From an uncultured Tateyamaria sp. (GTDB lineage Bacteria > Pseudomonadota > Alphaproteobacteria > Rhodobacterales > Rhodobacteraceae), in contig NZ_CANNGP010000005.1 in assembly GCF_947504105.1 (NCBI RefSeq), positions 116,443 through 180,442 of the forward strand: a DNA stretch of 64,000 nt, given 5' to 3'. The notes under the pieces were generated by a model. It was not told where the DNA came from, did no database searches, and saw nothing but the letters and a program-made list of their open reading frames with translations. Positions 7,784 to 16,704 of the stretch are shown in pieces (positions within the stretch are counted from its first letter, which is position 1; every line of letters begins with the position of its first letter). The translations under genes were made by a program, and so were the position numbers.

Positions 7784-9127
7784 ATGAAAGACGAGCAAAA
7801 CGGCGCACCGCGCACGCTGCCGATCCAGTCGGCCACGTTCTCAAACCCCGTTAATGCTGAGATCCGGCGCGCGTCAGCAACGGGCATCTATGACATTCGC
7901 GGCGGCGGAGCGAAACGCAAGCTGCCTCATTTCGATGATCTTCTGTTTCTGGGTGCCTCAATCTCACGATATCCGCTCGAAGGATATCGCGAGCGCTGTG
8001 ATACCAACGTCACCCTCGGCACACGCTTTGCCAAGAATCCGATCCAACTCGACATCCCCGTGACAATTGCAGGCATGTCGTTCGGCGCGCTGTCGGGCAG
8101 CGCGAAAGAGGCATTGGGCCGTGGCGCCACCATGGCAGGCACGTCGACGACAACCGGCGACGGTGGCATGACCGAAGAGGAACGCGGCCATTCCAACAAG
8201 CTGGTCTATCAATACCTGCCCTCACGCTATGGCATGAACCCGGACGATCTGCGCCGCTGCGACGCGATCGAGATTGTCGTCGGTCAGGGTGCCAAGCCCG
8301 GCGGCGGCGGCATGTTGTTGGGGCAAAAGATCAGCGACCGCGTCGCTGAAATGCGCAACCTGCCAAAAGGGATCGACCAACGCTCGGCCTGTCGTCACCC
8401 CGACTGGACCGGCCCCGATGATTTGGAAATCAAAATCCTCGAACTGCGCGAGATCACCAATTGGGAAAAGCCGATCTATATCAAGGTCGGCGGCGCGCGC
8501 CCCTACTTCGACACTACCTTGGCGGTCAAAGCAGGCGCTGATGTTGTCGTGCTGGACGGGATGCAGGGCGGCACGGCCGCGACGCAGGACGTGTTCATCG
8601 AACATGTGGGCCAGCCCATCCTGGCTTGTATCCGCGAGGCCGTGCGCGCGCTTCAAGATCTCGACATGCACCGCGAAGTGCAACTTGTAGTCTCGGGCGG
8701 CATCCGTACGGGTGCGGATGTTGCCAAGGCGATGGCCCTTGGTGCCGACGCCGTCGCCATCGGCACCGCCGCGCTGATCGCGCTGGGGGACAACGACCCA
8801 AAATGGGAGGCCGAGTACAACGCGCTTGGCACCACTGCCGGGGCCTATGATGACTGGCATGAGGGGCAAGATCCCGCAGGCATTACCACTCAGGACCCCG
8901 AGTTGATGAAACGCTTTGACCCTATCGAGGGCGGGCGACGGCTCAACAACTACCTGAAGGTCATGACGCTCGAAGCGCAGACCATCGCACGGGCCTGCGG
9001 CAAGAACCACCTGCACAATCTGGAGCCTGAGGACCTGTGCGCCCTGACGCTTGAGGCGGCGGCGATGGCCAAGATTCCGCTCGCTGGGACCGACTGGTAC
9101 CCCGGCAAGCCCGGCACCTCTTACTAA
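7784..9127 (+). CDS. mgsC: N-methylglutamate synthase subunit C (FMN-binding glutamate synthase-like)
   Basis: Catalytic FMN subunit, about 447 residues. Glutamate-synthase-type TIM-barrel motifs are visible: MSFGALSGSAKEALGRGA, GQGAKPGGGGML, IYIKVGGARP, and the FMN phosphate site SGGIRTGADVAKAMALGADAVAIG. A C-terminal cysteine pair in ARACGKNHLHNLEPEDLC could belong to the iron-sulfur site. The track ORF starts at 7619 inside mgsB; the ATG at 7784 (MKDEQNG) is the correct start. It is the last gene of mgsABC and is followed by a hairpin and then gmaS. Confidence 0.9.
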   Translation: MKDEQNGAPRTLPIQSATFSNPVNAEIRRASATGIYDIRGGGAKRKLPHFDDLLFLGASISRYPLEGYRERCDTNVTLGTRFAKNPIQLDIPVTIAGMSFGALSGSAKEALGRGATMAGTSTTTGDGGMTEEERGHSNKLVYQYLPSRYGMNPDDLRRCDAIEIVVGQGAKPGGGGMLLGQKISDRVAEMRNLPKGIDQRSACRHPDWTGPDDLEIKILELREITNWEKPIYIKVGGARPYFDTTLAVKAGADVVVLDGMQGGTAATQDVFIEHVGQPILACIREAVRALQDLDMHREVQLVVSGGIRTGADVAKAMALGADAVAIGTAALIALGDNDPKWEAEYNALGTTAGAYDDWHEGQDPAGITTQDPELMKRFDPIEGGRRLNNYLKVMTLEAQTIARACGKNHLHNLEPEDLCALTLEAAAMAKIPLAGTDWYPGKPGTSY

Positions 9128-9139
9128 TCACTCAACGAA

Positions 9140-9165
9140 GGGCGCGGCCATCACAGCACGCGCCC
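9140..9165 (+). terminator. Hairpin between mgsC and gmaS
   Basis: Inverted repeat GGGCGCG / CGCGCCC (7 bp, 12-base loop) 12 bases after the mgsC stop, with no good T-run. Probably an attenuator or mRNA-stabilising hairpin in a continuing mgsABC-gmaS transcript, because no separate promoter is obvious in the remaining 33 bases. Confidence 0.5.
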
Positions 9166-9198
9166 TCACCACATAAAAAGACCAACAGGAACAGATAG

Positions 9199-10533
9199 AT
9201 GACCACTGATCTTGCCAAGTTCGCCGCCGAGAATGGCGTCAAGTATTTCATGATTTCCTTTACTGACCTCTTCGGCGGTCAACGGGCCAAGTTGGTGCCC
9301 GCGCAAGCCATTGCCGACATGCAGGAAGACGGCGCAGGCTTTGCGGGTTTCGCCACCTGGCTCGACATGACACCGGCGCATCCCGACATGCTGGCCGTGC
9401 CGGACCCGTCTTCGGTCATTCAATTGCCGTGGAAACCCGAAGTGGCATGGGTTGCAGGCAACTGCGTGATGGAGGACGAGGACGTCGCCCAGGCCCCCCG
9501 CAACGTGCTGCGCCGCCTGATTGACGAGGCCGCCGCCGAAGGGTTGCACGTCAAGACCGGCATCGAAGCCGAGTACTTCCTGATGACGCCAGATGGCAAT
9601 CAGATCAGCGACGAATACGATACGGCGGCCAAGCCTTGCTACGACCAGCAGGCGGTCATGCGCCGCTATGATGTGGTGCGCGAGATTTGCGATTACATGC
9701 TCGATCTGGGCTGGGGACCGTATCAAAACGACCACGAAGATGCGAACGGTCAGTTCGAAATGAACTGGGAGTTCGACGACGCGCTGCGCACCGCGGACAA
9801 GCATTCCTTCTTCAAGTTCATGACCAAATCCGTGGCGGAAAAACACGGTTTCCGCGCCACTTTCATGCCCAAGCCGGTAGAGGGTCTGACGGGCAACGGT
9901 TGCCACGCCCACATCTCGGTCTGGGATGCGCCGGGTGCCGATGCGAAGACCAACGTGTTCGCGATGGAGCCCAATGACAGCTCGCAAACAGCAGAACTGG
10001 GCCTGTCGGAAAAGGGACGCCATTTCCTAGGCGGGATCATGAAGCATGCAAGCGCCCTCGCCGCGATCACGAACCCGACCGTCAACAGCTACAAACGCAT
10101 CAACGCCCCGCGCACGATGTCAGGTGCGACATGGGCGCCCAACACCGTCACATGGACGGGCAACAACCGTACCCACATGGTGCGTGTACCGGGGCCGGGC
10201 CGGTTCGAATTGCGGCTGCCGGACGGGGCGACGAACCCCTATCTGTTGCAGGCCGTCATCATTGCGGCAGGTCTGGATGGCATCCGCACGCAAGCCGATC
10301 CGGGCAAGCGCCACGACATCGACATGTATGCCGAAGGCCACAAGGTGCGCGGCGCGCCCAAGCTGCCGCTGAACATGCTGGATGCCCTTCGTGAATACGA
10401 CAAGGACAAGGGTCTAAAAGCCGCGATGGGAGAGGAATTCTCGGCCTCTTACATCAAGATGAAGACGCAGGAGTGGAACGACTTTACCGCCCACTTCTCG
10501 CAATGGGAGAAGGACAACACGCTTGATATCTGA
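9199..10533 (+). CDS. gmaS: Gamma-glutamylmethylamide synthetase
   Basis: ATP-dependent ligase that joins monomethylamine to glutamate to give gamma-glutamylmethylamide, the entry step of the indirect methylamine pathway. It is a glutamine-synthetase-fold protein of 444 residues: early FMISFTDLFGGQRAKLVP, GIEAEYFL (metal-binding glutamates), NGCHAHISVW and NSYKRINAPRT (ATP/substrate sites). The N-terminal domain and length match GmaS better than housekeeping GlnA, and its position after mgsABC supports this. ATG 9199 follows AGGAACAGATAG. Ordinary glutamine synthetase activity cannot be excluded from sequence alone. Confidence 0.93.
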   Translation: MTTDLAKFAAENGVKYFMISFTDLFGGQRAKLVPAQAIADMQEDGAGFAGFATWLDMTPAHPDMLAVPDPSSVIQLPWKPEVAWVAGNCVMEDEDVAQAPRNVLRRLIDEAAAEGLHVKTGIEAEYFLMTPDGNQISDEYDTAAKPCYDQQAVMRRYDVVREICDYMLDLGWGPYQNDHEDANGQFEMNWEFDDALRTADKHSFFKFMTKSVAEKHGFRATFMPKPVEGLTGNGCHAHISVWDAPGADAKTNVFAMEPNDSSQTAELGLSEKGRHFLGGIMKHASALAAITNPTVNSYKRINAPRTMSGATWAPNTVTWTGNNRTHMVRVPGPGRFELRLPDGATNPYLLQAVIIAAGLDGIRTQADPGKRHDIDMYAEGHKVRGAPKLPLNMLDALREYDKDKGLKAAMGEEFSASYIKMKTQEWNDFTAHFSQWEKDNTLDI

Positions 10534-10537
10534 GGTT

Positions 10538-10553
10538 TGTCCCCGCGGGGACA
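10538..10553 (+). terminator. Palindrome after gmaS
   Basis: TGTCCCCGCGGGGACA is a perfect 16-base palindrome 5 bases after the gmaS stop, followed by GCCTGTT. The likely role is transcript 3'-end formation for the mgsABC-gmaS unit. A similar TGTCCCCGCGGGGACA occurs by chance inside obgE coding sequence near 48.6 kb. Confidence 0.45.
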
Positions 10554-10694
10554 GCCTGTTCGGTGGCGTCACGGGATCTCAACTGTTTTGATATCTGTAA
10601 GCGGGATCAGGGGGTTGATCCTGCGTGCGGTGCGTTTCTCGAAAATTAACCGGATTTCTGGCAAGCTGACGCGGATGACGGGCGGTCGCGGGGT

Positions 10695-11087
10695 CTAGCG
10701 CAACCATCCCGTGCGGGCGGCGATTGTTGAGTACCAATAAAGCGCCGCGCCGACGAGCAGCGCAAGTGCTGTGCTTGGAGCTAAACCGACCACTGACAGT
10801 GTCTGGATCACAGTCACGCCGATGCTCAACAAGGATACCAGCAAAGCCACGGTCGCCACCCGGTGGCGGAGCAAAAGCAGTATGCACCCAACCGCCCCGC
10901 CAAAGACCGCAAGACCGAAGGCAAGCGTGGCCCAAAGTGGGCGCGCCTCGATGATGAGTTGGTAGAGCTCGGGCATTTGAGCCACTGCCTCGGCATTCAT
11001 CTGGGTGATGAAATTGAGGCATCCCATTAGGTTCCAGACCAGTCCAAGTCCGGCGACAAACCAGAAACTGAAATGCGGCTTCGTCAT
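10695..11087 (-). CDS. Small four-span membrane protein, divergent from tmm
   Basis: About 130 residues, with four hydrophobic spans beginning at FSFWFVAGLGLVWNLMG and ending in TALALLVGAALYWY, then a short basic tail. ATG 11087 (MTKPHFSF) has GAAGGGGG upstream and removes a non-membrane extension present in the track ORF. Similar short proteins are often loosely annotated as sugar-transporter-like or DoxX-like; I see no catalytic motif. It is divergent from tmm across a region holding candidate operator C, so it may be co-regulated with trimethylamine oxidation. Function unknown. Confidence 0.7.
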   Translation of the reverse strand: MTKPHFSFWFVAGLGLVWNLMGCLNFITQMNAEAVAQMPELYQLIIEARPLWATLAFGLAVFGGAVGCILLLLRHRVATVALLVSLLSIGVTVIQTLSVVGLAPSTALALLVGAALYWYSTIAARTGWLR

Positions 11088-11165
11088 GATGAACGTGCCC
11101 CCTTCGCTGTTCAACCTGCACAGAACGAACACCAGGCGAACGTGAAAGTCACCTCATATTTTTTA

Positions 11166-11192
11166 CTGAGGTGCAAAATAGTTGACTTACAG
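11166..11192. promoter_or_regulatory. Candidate shared operator, site C (tmm promoter)
   Basis: The sequence GTGCAAAATAGTTGACTTACAG lies about 54-75 bases before the tmm ATG. TGCAA-N8-ACTTACAG is shared exactly, spacing included, with site D upstream of folD, and ACTGnnGTGnAAAATAGT with site B. It could also act on the divergent membrane-protein gene. Confidence 0.55.
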
Positions 11193-11245
11193 GGATGATC
11201 TCGGTCGAATTGAATCAAACTAATTCACTGCAGGAGAGTCGCACA

Positions 11246-12580
11246 ATGCCCAAACGTATCGCCATCATCGGGGCGGGTCCTTCGGGCCTCGCACAATTGC
11301 GTGCCTTTCAATCGGCCAAGAAGAATGGCGAGGATATTCCCGAGATCGTCTGCTTCGAAAAGCAGTCCAACTGGGGGGGATTGTGGAACTATACGTGGCG
11401 TACCGGCGTGGACCAATATGGCGAGCCGGTGCACGGATCGATGTACCGCTATCTGTGGTCCAATGGGCCCAAGGAAGGCCTCGAATTCGCGGACTATTCC
11501 TTTGAAGAACATTTCGGCAAACAGATCGCATCGTATCCGCCCCGCGCGGTTCTGTTCGACTACATTCAGGGCCGTGTGGACAAGGCGGGCGTCCGAGACT
11601 GGATCCGGTTCGAGACGGCGGTGCGCCGGGTTGAATTCGAGGACGGCACCTTCAGTGTGACGGTCAAGGACTTGCCGAATGACCGTGAATACACGGAAGA
11701 GTTCGATCACGTGATCTGTGCATCGGGCCACTTCTCGACCCCAAATGTGCCGGAGTTTCCGGGCTTCGAGAGCTTCAAGGGCCGGGTGCTGCACGCCCAT
11801 GATTTTCGCGATGCGTTGGAATTCAAGGATCAGGATATCCTGATTGTCGGCACCAGTTATTCCGCCGAAGACATCGGATCGCAATGCTGGAAATACGGGG
11901 CCAAGTCGATCACAGTGTCACACCGCACGGCGGCGATGGGTTATGACTGGCCGGACAACTGGGCAGAAGTGCCGCTGCTGACCCATGTGAGCGGCAAGAC
12001 GGCGCATTTCAAGGATGGCACAAGCCGCGATGTGGATGCGGTGATCTTGTGCACGGGATATCAGCACCATTTCCCCTTCATGGCCGAAGAATTGCGCCTG
12101 AAGACGGCGAACCGGCTGGCGACGGCGGACCTGTATAAAGGCGTGGCATGGGTGGATAACCCGGCCCTGTTCTATCTGGGCATGCAGGACCAGTGGTTCA
12201 CCTTCAACATGTTCGATGCGCAGGCCTGGTGGGTGCGCGACGCGATCATGGGCAAGATCGCGATGCCGTCAAAGGCTGAGATGGAGGCCGATGTGGTCGA
12301 CCGCGTGGCGCGCGAGGATGCAGGCGCGGATGACTACGACGCGATCTGGTATCAGGGCGATTACATCAAGGAGCTGATTGCCGAGACGGACTACCCGTCA
12401 TTCGATGTCGAAGGCGCGTGCCAGGCATTCAAAGCGTGGAAGGGCCACAAGAAGCAGGGCATCATGACGTTCCGCGACAATTGCTATGCGTCGGTGATGA
12501 CAGGGTCGATGGCACCCATCCACCACACGCCGTGGGTGGATGCGTTGGATGACAGCCTAGAGGTCTATTTGCAAAACTAG
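11246..12580 (+). CDS. tmm: Trimethylamine monooxygenase (flavin-containing monooxygenase)
   Basis: FAD- and NADPH-dependent enzyme that oxidises trimethylamine to trimethylamine N-oxide; related enzymes may also act on other amines and dimethylsulfide. Motifs: FAD-binding GAGPSG at residues 9-14, the FMO fingerprint [11 protein letters not shown], the NADPH site [10 protein letters not shown], and the late [10 protein letters not shown]. Length 444 residues is that of bacterial Tmm. ATG 11246 (MPKRIA) follows CAGGAGAG; the longer track ORF (11195) adds residues before the Rossmann strand. The neighbours (tdm, mgs, dmm) distinguish it from other FMOs. Confidence 0.94.
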   Translation: MPKRIAIIGAGPSGLAQLRAFQSAKKNGEDIPEIVCFEKQSNWGGLWNYTWRTGVDQYGEPVHGSMYRYLWSNGPKEGLEFADYSFEEHFGKQIASYPPRAVLFDYIQGRVDKAGVRDWIRFETAVRRVEFEDGTFSVTVKDLPNDREYTEEFDHVICASGHFSTPNVPEFPGFESFKGRVLHAHDFRDALEFKDQDILIVGTSYSAEDIGSQCWKYGAKSITVSHRTAAMGYDWPDNWAEVPLLTHVSGKTAHFKDGTSRDVDAVILCTGYQHHFPFMAEELRLKTANRLATADLYKGVAWVDNPALFYLGMQDQWFTFNMFDAQAWWVRDAIMGKIAMPSKAEMEADVVDRVAREDAGADDYDAIWYQGDYIKELIAETDYPSFDVEGACQAFKAWKGHKKQGIMTFRDNCYASVMTGSMAPIHHTPWVDALDDSLEVYLQN

Positions 12581-12987
12581 CGTGCTGGGGCGACGCGCAG
12601 GAAGACATAGGTCTGCTGCAGAGCGCCCTTGTCCTTGATTGAAACACTGACCTGCGCCGTTTCGGTATCGAACGTGCGCAGGTCGTAGCTGTCGGGGTGA
12701 TTGACATCCTGGTCCGTGACGCCATCGGCGTTCAGACAGTGTTCGGTTGCGTTGAGCAGAGCGATAAAGGCATCCATCGCGGCATCAGCGCGATAGTCGA
12801 AGGGCCAGCGGCAGTTGATGGCGCGCGCGCCTGTGAGGTCCAGTGATGTGGTGCAGGTACCCGGCGTGCCATCGAGAAGTGCGATTTCAGTGGTTGTGTG
12901 ATCGGTGAGTGCGGTCAGGTCCGCACAATACGCACCCGCACGAGCGGTGGTAGTGCACAGAAGTAGAAGGGCTGCGGCGCGGATCAT
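12577..12987 (-). CDS. Hypothetical exported protein, second gene after tdm
   Basis: About 136 residues from ATG 12987 ([11 protein letters not shown]), which overlaps the stop of the upstream gene as ATGA. The first 20 residues form a signal peptide ending near ARAGA, and the mature part holds four cysteines spread as two likely disulfides (YCADL, GTCTT, INCRW, EHCLN). I recognise no family. It is the third gene of a tdm-led minus-strand unit and its stop overlaps the convergent tmm stop. A periplasmic accessory role is inferred from position only. The track start at 13239 is in the wrong context. Confidence 0.65.
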   Translation of the reverse strand: MIRAAALLLLCTTTARAGAYCADLTALTDHTTTEIALLDGTPGTCTTSLDLTGARAINCRWPFDYRADAAMDAFIALLNATEHCLNADGVTDQDVNHPDSYDLRTFDTETAQVSVSIKDKGALQQTYVFLRVAPAR

Positions 12988-13361
12988 GGGGCGACCAGCC
13001 GTTCCCCTTCGACCAGATCGAAGGGCGTCGGAGGCGTTGCTTTGCTGACCCAATAGAACGTACCTGCCCACTCCATGACGAACCATCCTTCCCAGTCGGC
13101 ATCGCCGGGCCAGATGCTTTGGTATTCGTCTTTGTCCGCATCTGTGCGCCATTGTCCGCGGGCGGAACGTGCCCCTTCCTGCGCGTAGATCGTTGTCCCG
13201 TCCGGGTCGAAATACTGGCGGTAGGCGGTGCCTTCCCATTTGCCGATGGCGGTGTTGCCGGACAAGAGCGCGTCAATCTCGTGCGCCTTGAGCTTGACCG
13301 ACTGTGCATGGGCGGGGAGCGCAAGGGTCAGGAGCCCGATCAGGACCGCGCGGCGGATCAT
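12984..13361 (-). CDS. Hypothetical exported protein directly after tdm
   Basis: 125 residues with a clear signal peptide (MIRRAVLIGLLTLALPAHAQ, cleavage after AHA) followed by a small tryptophan- and aspartate-rich domain (AIGKWEGTAYRQYFDPDG, GQWRTDADKDEY, WEGWFVMEWAG). The pattern suggests a small periplasmic beta-barrel such as those in hypothetical roseobacter proteins; I do not know a named family. Its ATG overlaps the tdm stop by four bases, so it is translationally coupled to tdm. Whether it serves methylamine metabolism is unknown. Confidence 0.7.
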   Translation of the reverse strand: MIRRAVLIGLLTLALPAHAQSVKLKAHEIDALLSGNTAIGKWEGTAYRQYFDPDGTTIYAQEGARSARGQWRTDADKDEYQSIWPGDADWEGWFVMEWAGTFYWVSKATPPTPFDLVEGERLVAP

Positions 13362-15727
13362 GAGCGGGGCCGTTCTTTTTTCGGGTCGTAGTGGGCGAAG
13401 GATACAATGGTGGCGGGCAACCGTTTCTGGTGGCCGTCGAGTTTGCCGACCTCGACTTGGGTGCCTATGTCGGCGTGGGCGACGTCGATGCGGGCGAGGG
13501 CGATGTTTTTGTCCAGCAGTGGCGAGCGCATGGACGATGTCACCTCACCCACTTGCGCACGGCCGATATGGATGCAGTCGCCGTGATCGACCTGCACATT
13601 GCTGTCGATGTCGAGGCCGACAAGCTTGCGGCTGGGGTGCTCCTTGCGCCGGATCAGCGCGTCGCGCCCGATGAAATCGTCGGGTTTGGACTTGAGCGGG
13701 ACAGTGAAGCCAATGCCCGCCTCGAACGGGTCGGTCTGGTCCGAGAAATCGTAGCCGGCAAAGATCAGCCCGGCTTCGATCCGCACCATGTCGAGCGCTT
13801 CGAGCCCCATGGGGCGCAGGCCGTGCCCCTGCCCCGCCTCCCAGATCGCGTCGAAGATTTCGGGGGCGTGTTTGGGGTGGCACATGACTTCGTAGCCCAG
13901 CTCGCCCGTGTAACCGGTGCGCGAGATGACGAAGGGCGTGCCGCTTTCGTTCATCAGCCGTGCGGGGGTGAAGCGGAACCAGCCAAGCTGGTCGAACTCT
14001 GGATTATGTGGCGCGGTCCAGACGATCTTGCGCAAAAGGTCGCGGCTTTCGGGGCCCTGCACGGCGACGTTGTGGAGTTGGTCGGTCGAGGAGCGCACCA
14101 GCACCTTCAGCCCAAGTTTCTCCGCCTGTTCGCGTAGCCAGTCGCCACCATAGTCATTACCGCCGATCCAACGGAAGTTGTCTTTGCCCAGCCGGAACAC
14201 GGTGCCGTCGTCAATCATCCCGCCGTGCTCGTAGCACATGGCCGTGTAGACAACGCCGCCCACCGCCAGCGTTTTCATGTTGCGGGTGAATACGTATTGG
14301 CAGAGCGCTTCGGCATCCGGGCCGGTGATCTCGAACTTGCGGAGTGGCGAGAGGTCCATGATCACGGCCTGTTTGCGGCAGGCCCAGTATTCCTCAATTG
14401 GGCCCGCTTCGGCAAAGCAGTTGGCGAGCCAGTAGCCGTTGTATTCGACAAAGTTGCGGGTGTGCTTGGCGAATTGATCATGAAAGCCGGTTTGTTTGGT
14501 CATTTTTGGGTCCGCATCGGGGGTCGGTCGGTAGGCGACGCTGCGTTGGAAGGTCTCGCGCCCGCTATAGGTGCGCACGTGGATGTCTGTCGGGTTCCAG
14601 CCGTTGGCGGCGGTGGTGTCGTCTGGGCAGGCCGAGGACACACAGACGATATCTGTGAGGGCGCGCAGCAGGACATAGTCGCCGGGGCGCGACCAAGGTT
14701 CATCCGAGTACATGACCCCGTATTCGTCCAGATAGGTGTTGAAGAAGAAGTTGATCGCCATCCAGCCGGAGCGGCCTGTGACGTTGAACTCAGCCAGCGC
14801 GGTGTTGAAGTTTTCCGAGCAATTGACGTGGCCGGGATAGCCGATGTCATCGTAGTACTTGGCGGAACACGCCAGCGCGAAGGCATCGTGGCGCCCGCAG
14901 GTGTCCTGCACCACCTCGACCAGCGGCAGCATTTCCTGATCGTAGTACTTCGCGTGCAGGCCAGGCATGGGATAGGCGTGGCCCATCAGCGTGCGTGTCG
15001 TCGTCACGTCCAGCGCGTGTTCGATCCCCTTGTCGAGCTTGCGGGCCGAAAAGCACTCGAAATCCGTGCACTGGCGGCCATCCACATCGATGATCTGGAC
15101 GTAATCGCCCGCTTTGACAAAGAAGGCCTCGGCCGTCTGGGTGTGCACGCGGATGTCGGCCACGGGATCGGCGAGTGGGTCGGGCAGCTCGAACTTGACG
15201 TGGCTTTTGATCGTCGTCCGCCGGATCATCACGGTCAGAGGTGTGGTGGTGTTCTGAACCTCAGCATCCATGGCACCGCCCGGCGCCGCAATGACAAGTG
15301 TACCGTCACGCGTGACACGCATCACCTCTTCGGCTTTGGCCCGTGTGCCCGTATCAAACAAACGCACGGCACAGGCTTGACCGATGTCGATCTTGCGCGC
15401 ATCCAGCCCCATGCGCAGACCACGCAAGGATTGGTCGTTGCCGGTCAAAAGCGCGCGTAATCCATCTGCCGCCGCATCTGCAGAACGGTCTAGTATACTG
15501 TCGGCAGTGCGGCCGTTACCATCAGCACTGACGGCCTCGCAAACCTGCCCGCCCTCGTCGTTGATCACCGTCACAAGGTCCCCGGCCTCGACCCGGATAA
15601 GAATGGCGCCGCCACCCTGCACGACATAGCGTTCCGTGCCCGGGGGCATCGAGAATTGCGCTGGCTGGATGATCTGGCTGGGGCGCGGCGGCCCCGGCGT
15701 TACCTTGGGATAGGGGTCATCAAGCAT
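13358..15727 (-). CDS. tdm: Trimethylamine N-oxide demethylase (DUF1989 + GcvT fusion)
   Basis: Aldolase-type demethylase that splits TMAO into dimethylamine and formaldehyde and passes the formaldehyde to tetrahydrofolate. The 789-residue protein shows an N-terminal half with the cysteine-containing DUF1989 blocks (DGRQCTDFECFSA, QDTCGRHDAFALAC, GHVNCSENF), the likely zinc site, and a C-terminal GcvT-like folate-binding half (MDLSPLRKFEITG, SRTGYTGELGYEVM, VRIEAGLIFAGYDF). ATG 15727 (MLDDPYP) has GGGAGG upstream and is preferred over 15757. It leads an operon with two small exported proteins. Two-domain build and length are those of Tdm. Confidence 0.94.
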   Translation of the reverse strand: MLDDPYPKVTPGPPRPSQIIQPAQFSMPPGTERYVVQGGGAILIRVEAGDLVTVINDEGGQVCEAVSADGNGRTADSILDRSADAAADGLRALLTGNDQSLRGLRMGLDARKIDIGQACAVRLFDTGTRAKAEEVMRVTRDGTLVIAAPGGAMDAEVQNTTTPLTVMIRRTTIKSHVKFELPDPLADPVADIRVHTQTAEAFFVKAGDYVQIIDVDGRQCTDFECFSARKLDKGIEHALDVTTTRTLMGHAYPMPGLHAKYYDQEMLPLVEVVQDTCGRHDAFALACSAKYYDDIGYPGHVNCSENFNTALAEFNVTGRSGWMAINFFFNTYLDEYGVMYSDEPWSRPGDYVLLRALTDIVCVSSACPDDTTAANGWNPTDIHVRTYSGRETFQRSVAYRPTPDADPKMTKQTGFHDQFAKHTRNFVEYNGYWLANCFAEAGPIEEYWACRKQAVIMDLSPLRKFEITGPDAEALCQYVFTRNMKTLAVGGVVYTAMCYEHGGMIDDGTVFRLGKDNFRWIGGNDYGGDWLREQAEKLGLKVLVRSSTDQLHNVAVQGPESRDLLRKIVWTAPHNPEFDQLGWFRFTPARLMNESGTPFVISRTGYTGELGYEVMCHPKHAPEIFDAIWEAGQGHGLRPMGLEALDMVRIEAGLIFAGYDFSDQTDPFEAGIGFTVPLKSKPDDFIGRDALIRRKEHPSRKLVGLDIDSNVQVDHGDCIHIGRAQVGEVTSSMRSPLLDKNIALARIDVAHADIGTQVEVGKLDGHQKRLPATIVSFAHYDPKKERPRS

Positions 15728-15743
15728 CGTCGCCTCCCACGCC

Positions 15744-15785
15744 GTGCAAATTTGCACTAGCGGAATAATTATTTAACTGTGAGAA
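15744..15785. promoter_or_regulatory. Candidate shared operator, site E (tdm promoter), with perfect palindrome
   Basis: GTGCAAATTTGCAC at 15744-15757 is a perfect 14-base palindrome 17 bases before the tdm start. Its half-site GTGCAA is the core of sites C and D and nearly that of A and B. The adjacent AT-rich stretch (AATAATTATTTAACTGTGAG) resembles a promoter. Overlap with the start region suggests repression. Confidence 0.5.
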
Positions 15786-15864
15786 TACTCGCCTCGCTCA
15801 TCCGCTGCAAACAAAAGGGGCATCGCCGCGTGAGAAAATCGAACGAAGCGGCGGTGGCGCAGCC

Positions 15865-16704
15865 ATGGAGGCGCTGACGTTGGGCCTGATTGCGGCGTTT
15901 TGTTGGGGCGTGCACGACACATTGGTCCGCTACATTTCCCAGAAGGTGGGCGTGTTTCCATCGCTGTTTCCCGTGCTCGTGACAGGCTGCGTGATGACCG
16001 CTGTTCTTTCGGTGCTGTTGGACACAAGCAGCATCACGCCCTACGCCGCATGGCTTGCCACCCTTTCCGGGATTGTTTTTGGAGTGACGGGCCTGTCCTT
16101 CTACAAGGCACTGGCCATCGGGCCAGTCCGTGTGGTGGCCCCGGTGGTTGCCAGCTTTCCCATCCTATCGGTGGGTTGGGCCGTGATGAATGGTCAGGCG
16201 GTCACGGCGTGGCAATGGTTCGCTGTTTTGATAATCGTGGGCGGCTGTGCGTTTGTTGCAATTACGTCGGCAGACGATGACAGCTCGGGCCCGAAAGCAT
16301 CGGCCGTCATCTGGTCGGTCTTGGCTGCAATCGGGTTTGCAACATCTTTTGCCCTTGGCCAGCTATCGGTTGCCGAGAACACCGAAATGACCGCGATCGC
16401 CCTGGCGCGTATCGGCGCGGTCGCCGTGGTCGCCATACTGGCCCTGATGCTGCGGCAACCGCTGGCACCCGTTCGGTCAGCATTGCCAGTTCTCATGATC
16501 ATGGGTGTGCTTGATGCAATGGCCATAGGCGCAGTGATGCTGGCGGGCAGCTACGCATACCCGGCGTTTGCATCCGTGGCCGCATCGACCTTTGGTGTGT
16601 TGACCATCACGCTTGCGGCCATCTTTTTGCGCGAAGCCGTGGCGCGCATCCAGTGGGTCGGGATCATGACCGTTTTTGCAGCAATTGGATATCTCGCGAT
16701 TTAG
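15865..16704 (+). CDS. DMT-superfamily transporter (EamA family)
   Basis: A 279-residue inner-membrane protein with ten predicted spans arranged as two EamA repeats (first from LTLGLIAAFCWGVHDTLV, second from ASAVIWSVLAAIGFATSF). Such carriers export or import small metabolites and the substrate cannot be read from sequence. It is divergent from tdm across operator E, and its stop overlaps that of the convergent araC-type gene. Because no TMAO ABC transporter genes are visible here, movement of a methylated amine or related compound is a possibility, but that is inference. Confidence 0.85.
   Translation: MEALTLGLIAAFCWGVHDTLVRYISQKVGVFPSLFPVLVTGCVMTAVLSVLLDTSSITPYAAWLATLSGIVFGVTGLSFYKALAIGPVRVVAPVVASFPILSVGWAVMNGQAVTAWQWFAVLIIVGGCAFVAITSADDDSSGPKASAVIWSVLAAIGFATSFALGQLSVAENTEMTAIALARIGAVAVVAILALMLRQPLAPVRSALPVLMIMGVLDAMAIGAVMLAGSYAYPAFASVAASTFGVLTITLAAIFLREAVARIQWVGIMTVFAAIGYLAI

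Noticed and set aside
10579-11121. 180-residue minus-strand ORF overlapping the four-span membrane protein in another frame
   Set aside because: The overlapping frame 10695-11087 has the membrane-protein pattern and a ribosome site; this one has neither.
14225-15460. 411-residue plus-strand ORF over tdm
   Set aside because: It is fully antisense to tdm, has arginine/histidine-rich composition typical of shadow frames and no motif.
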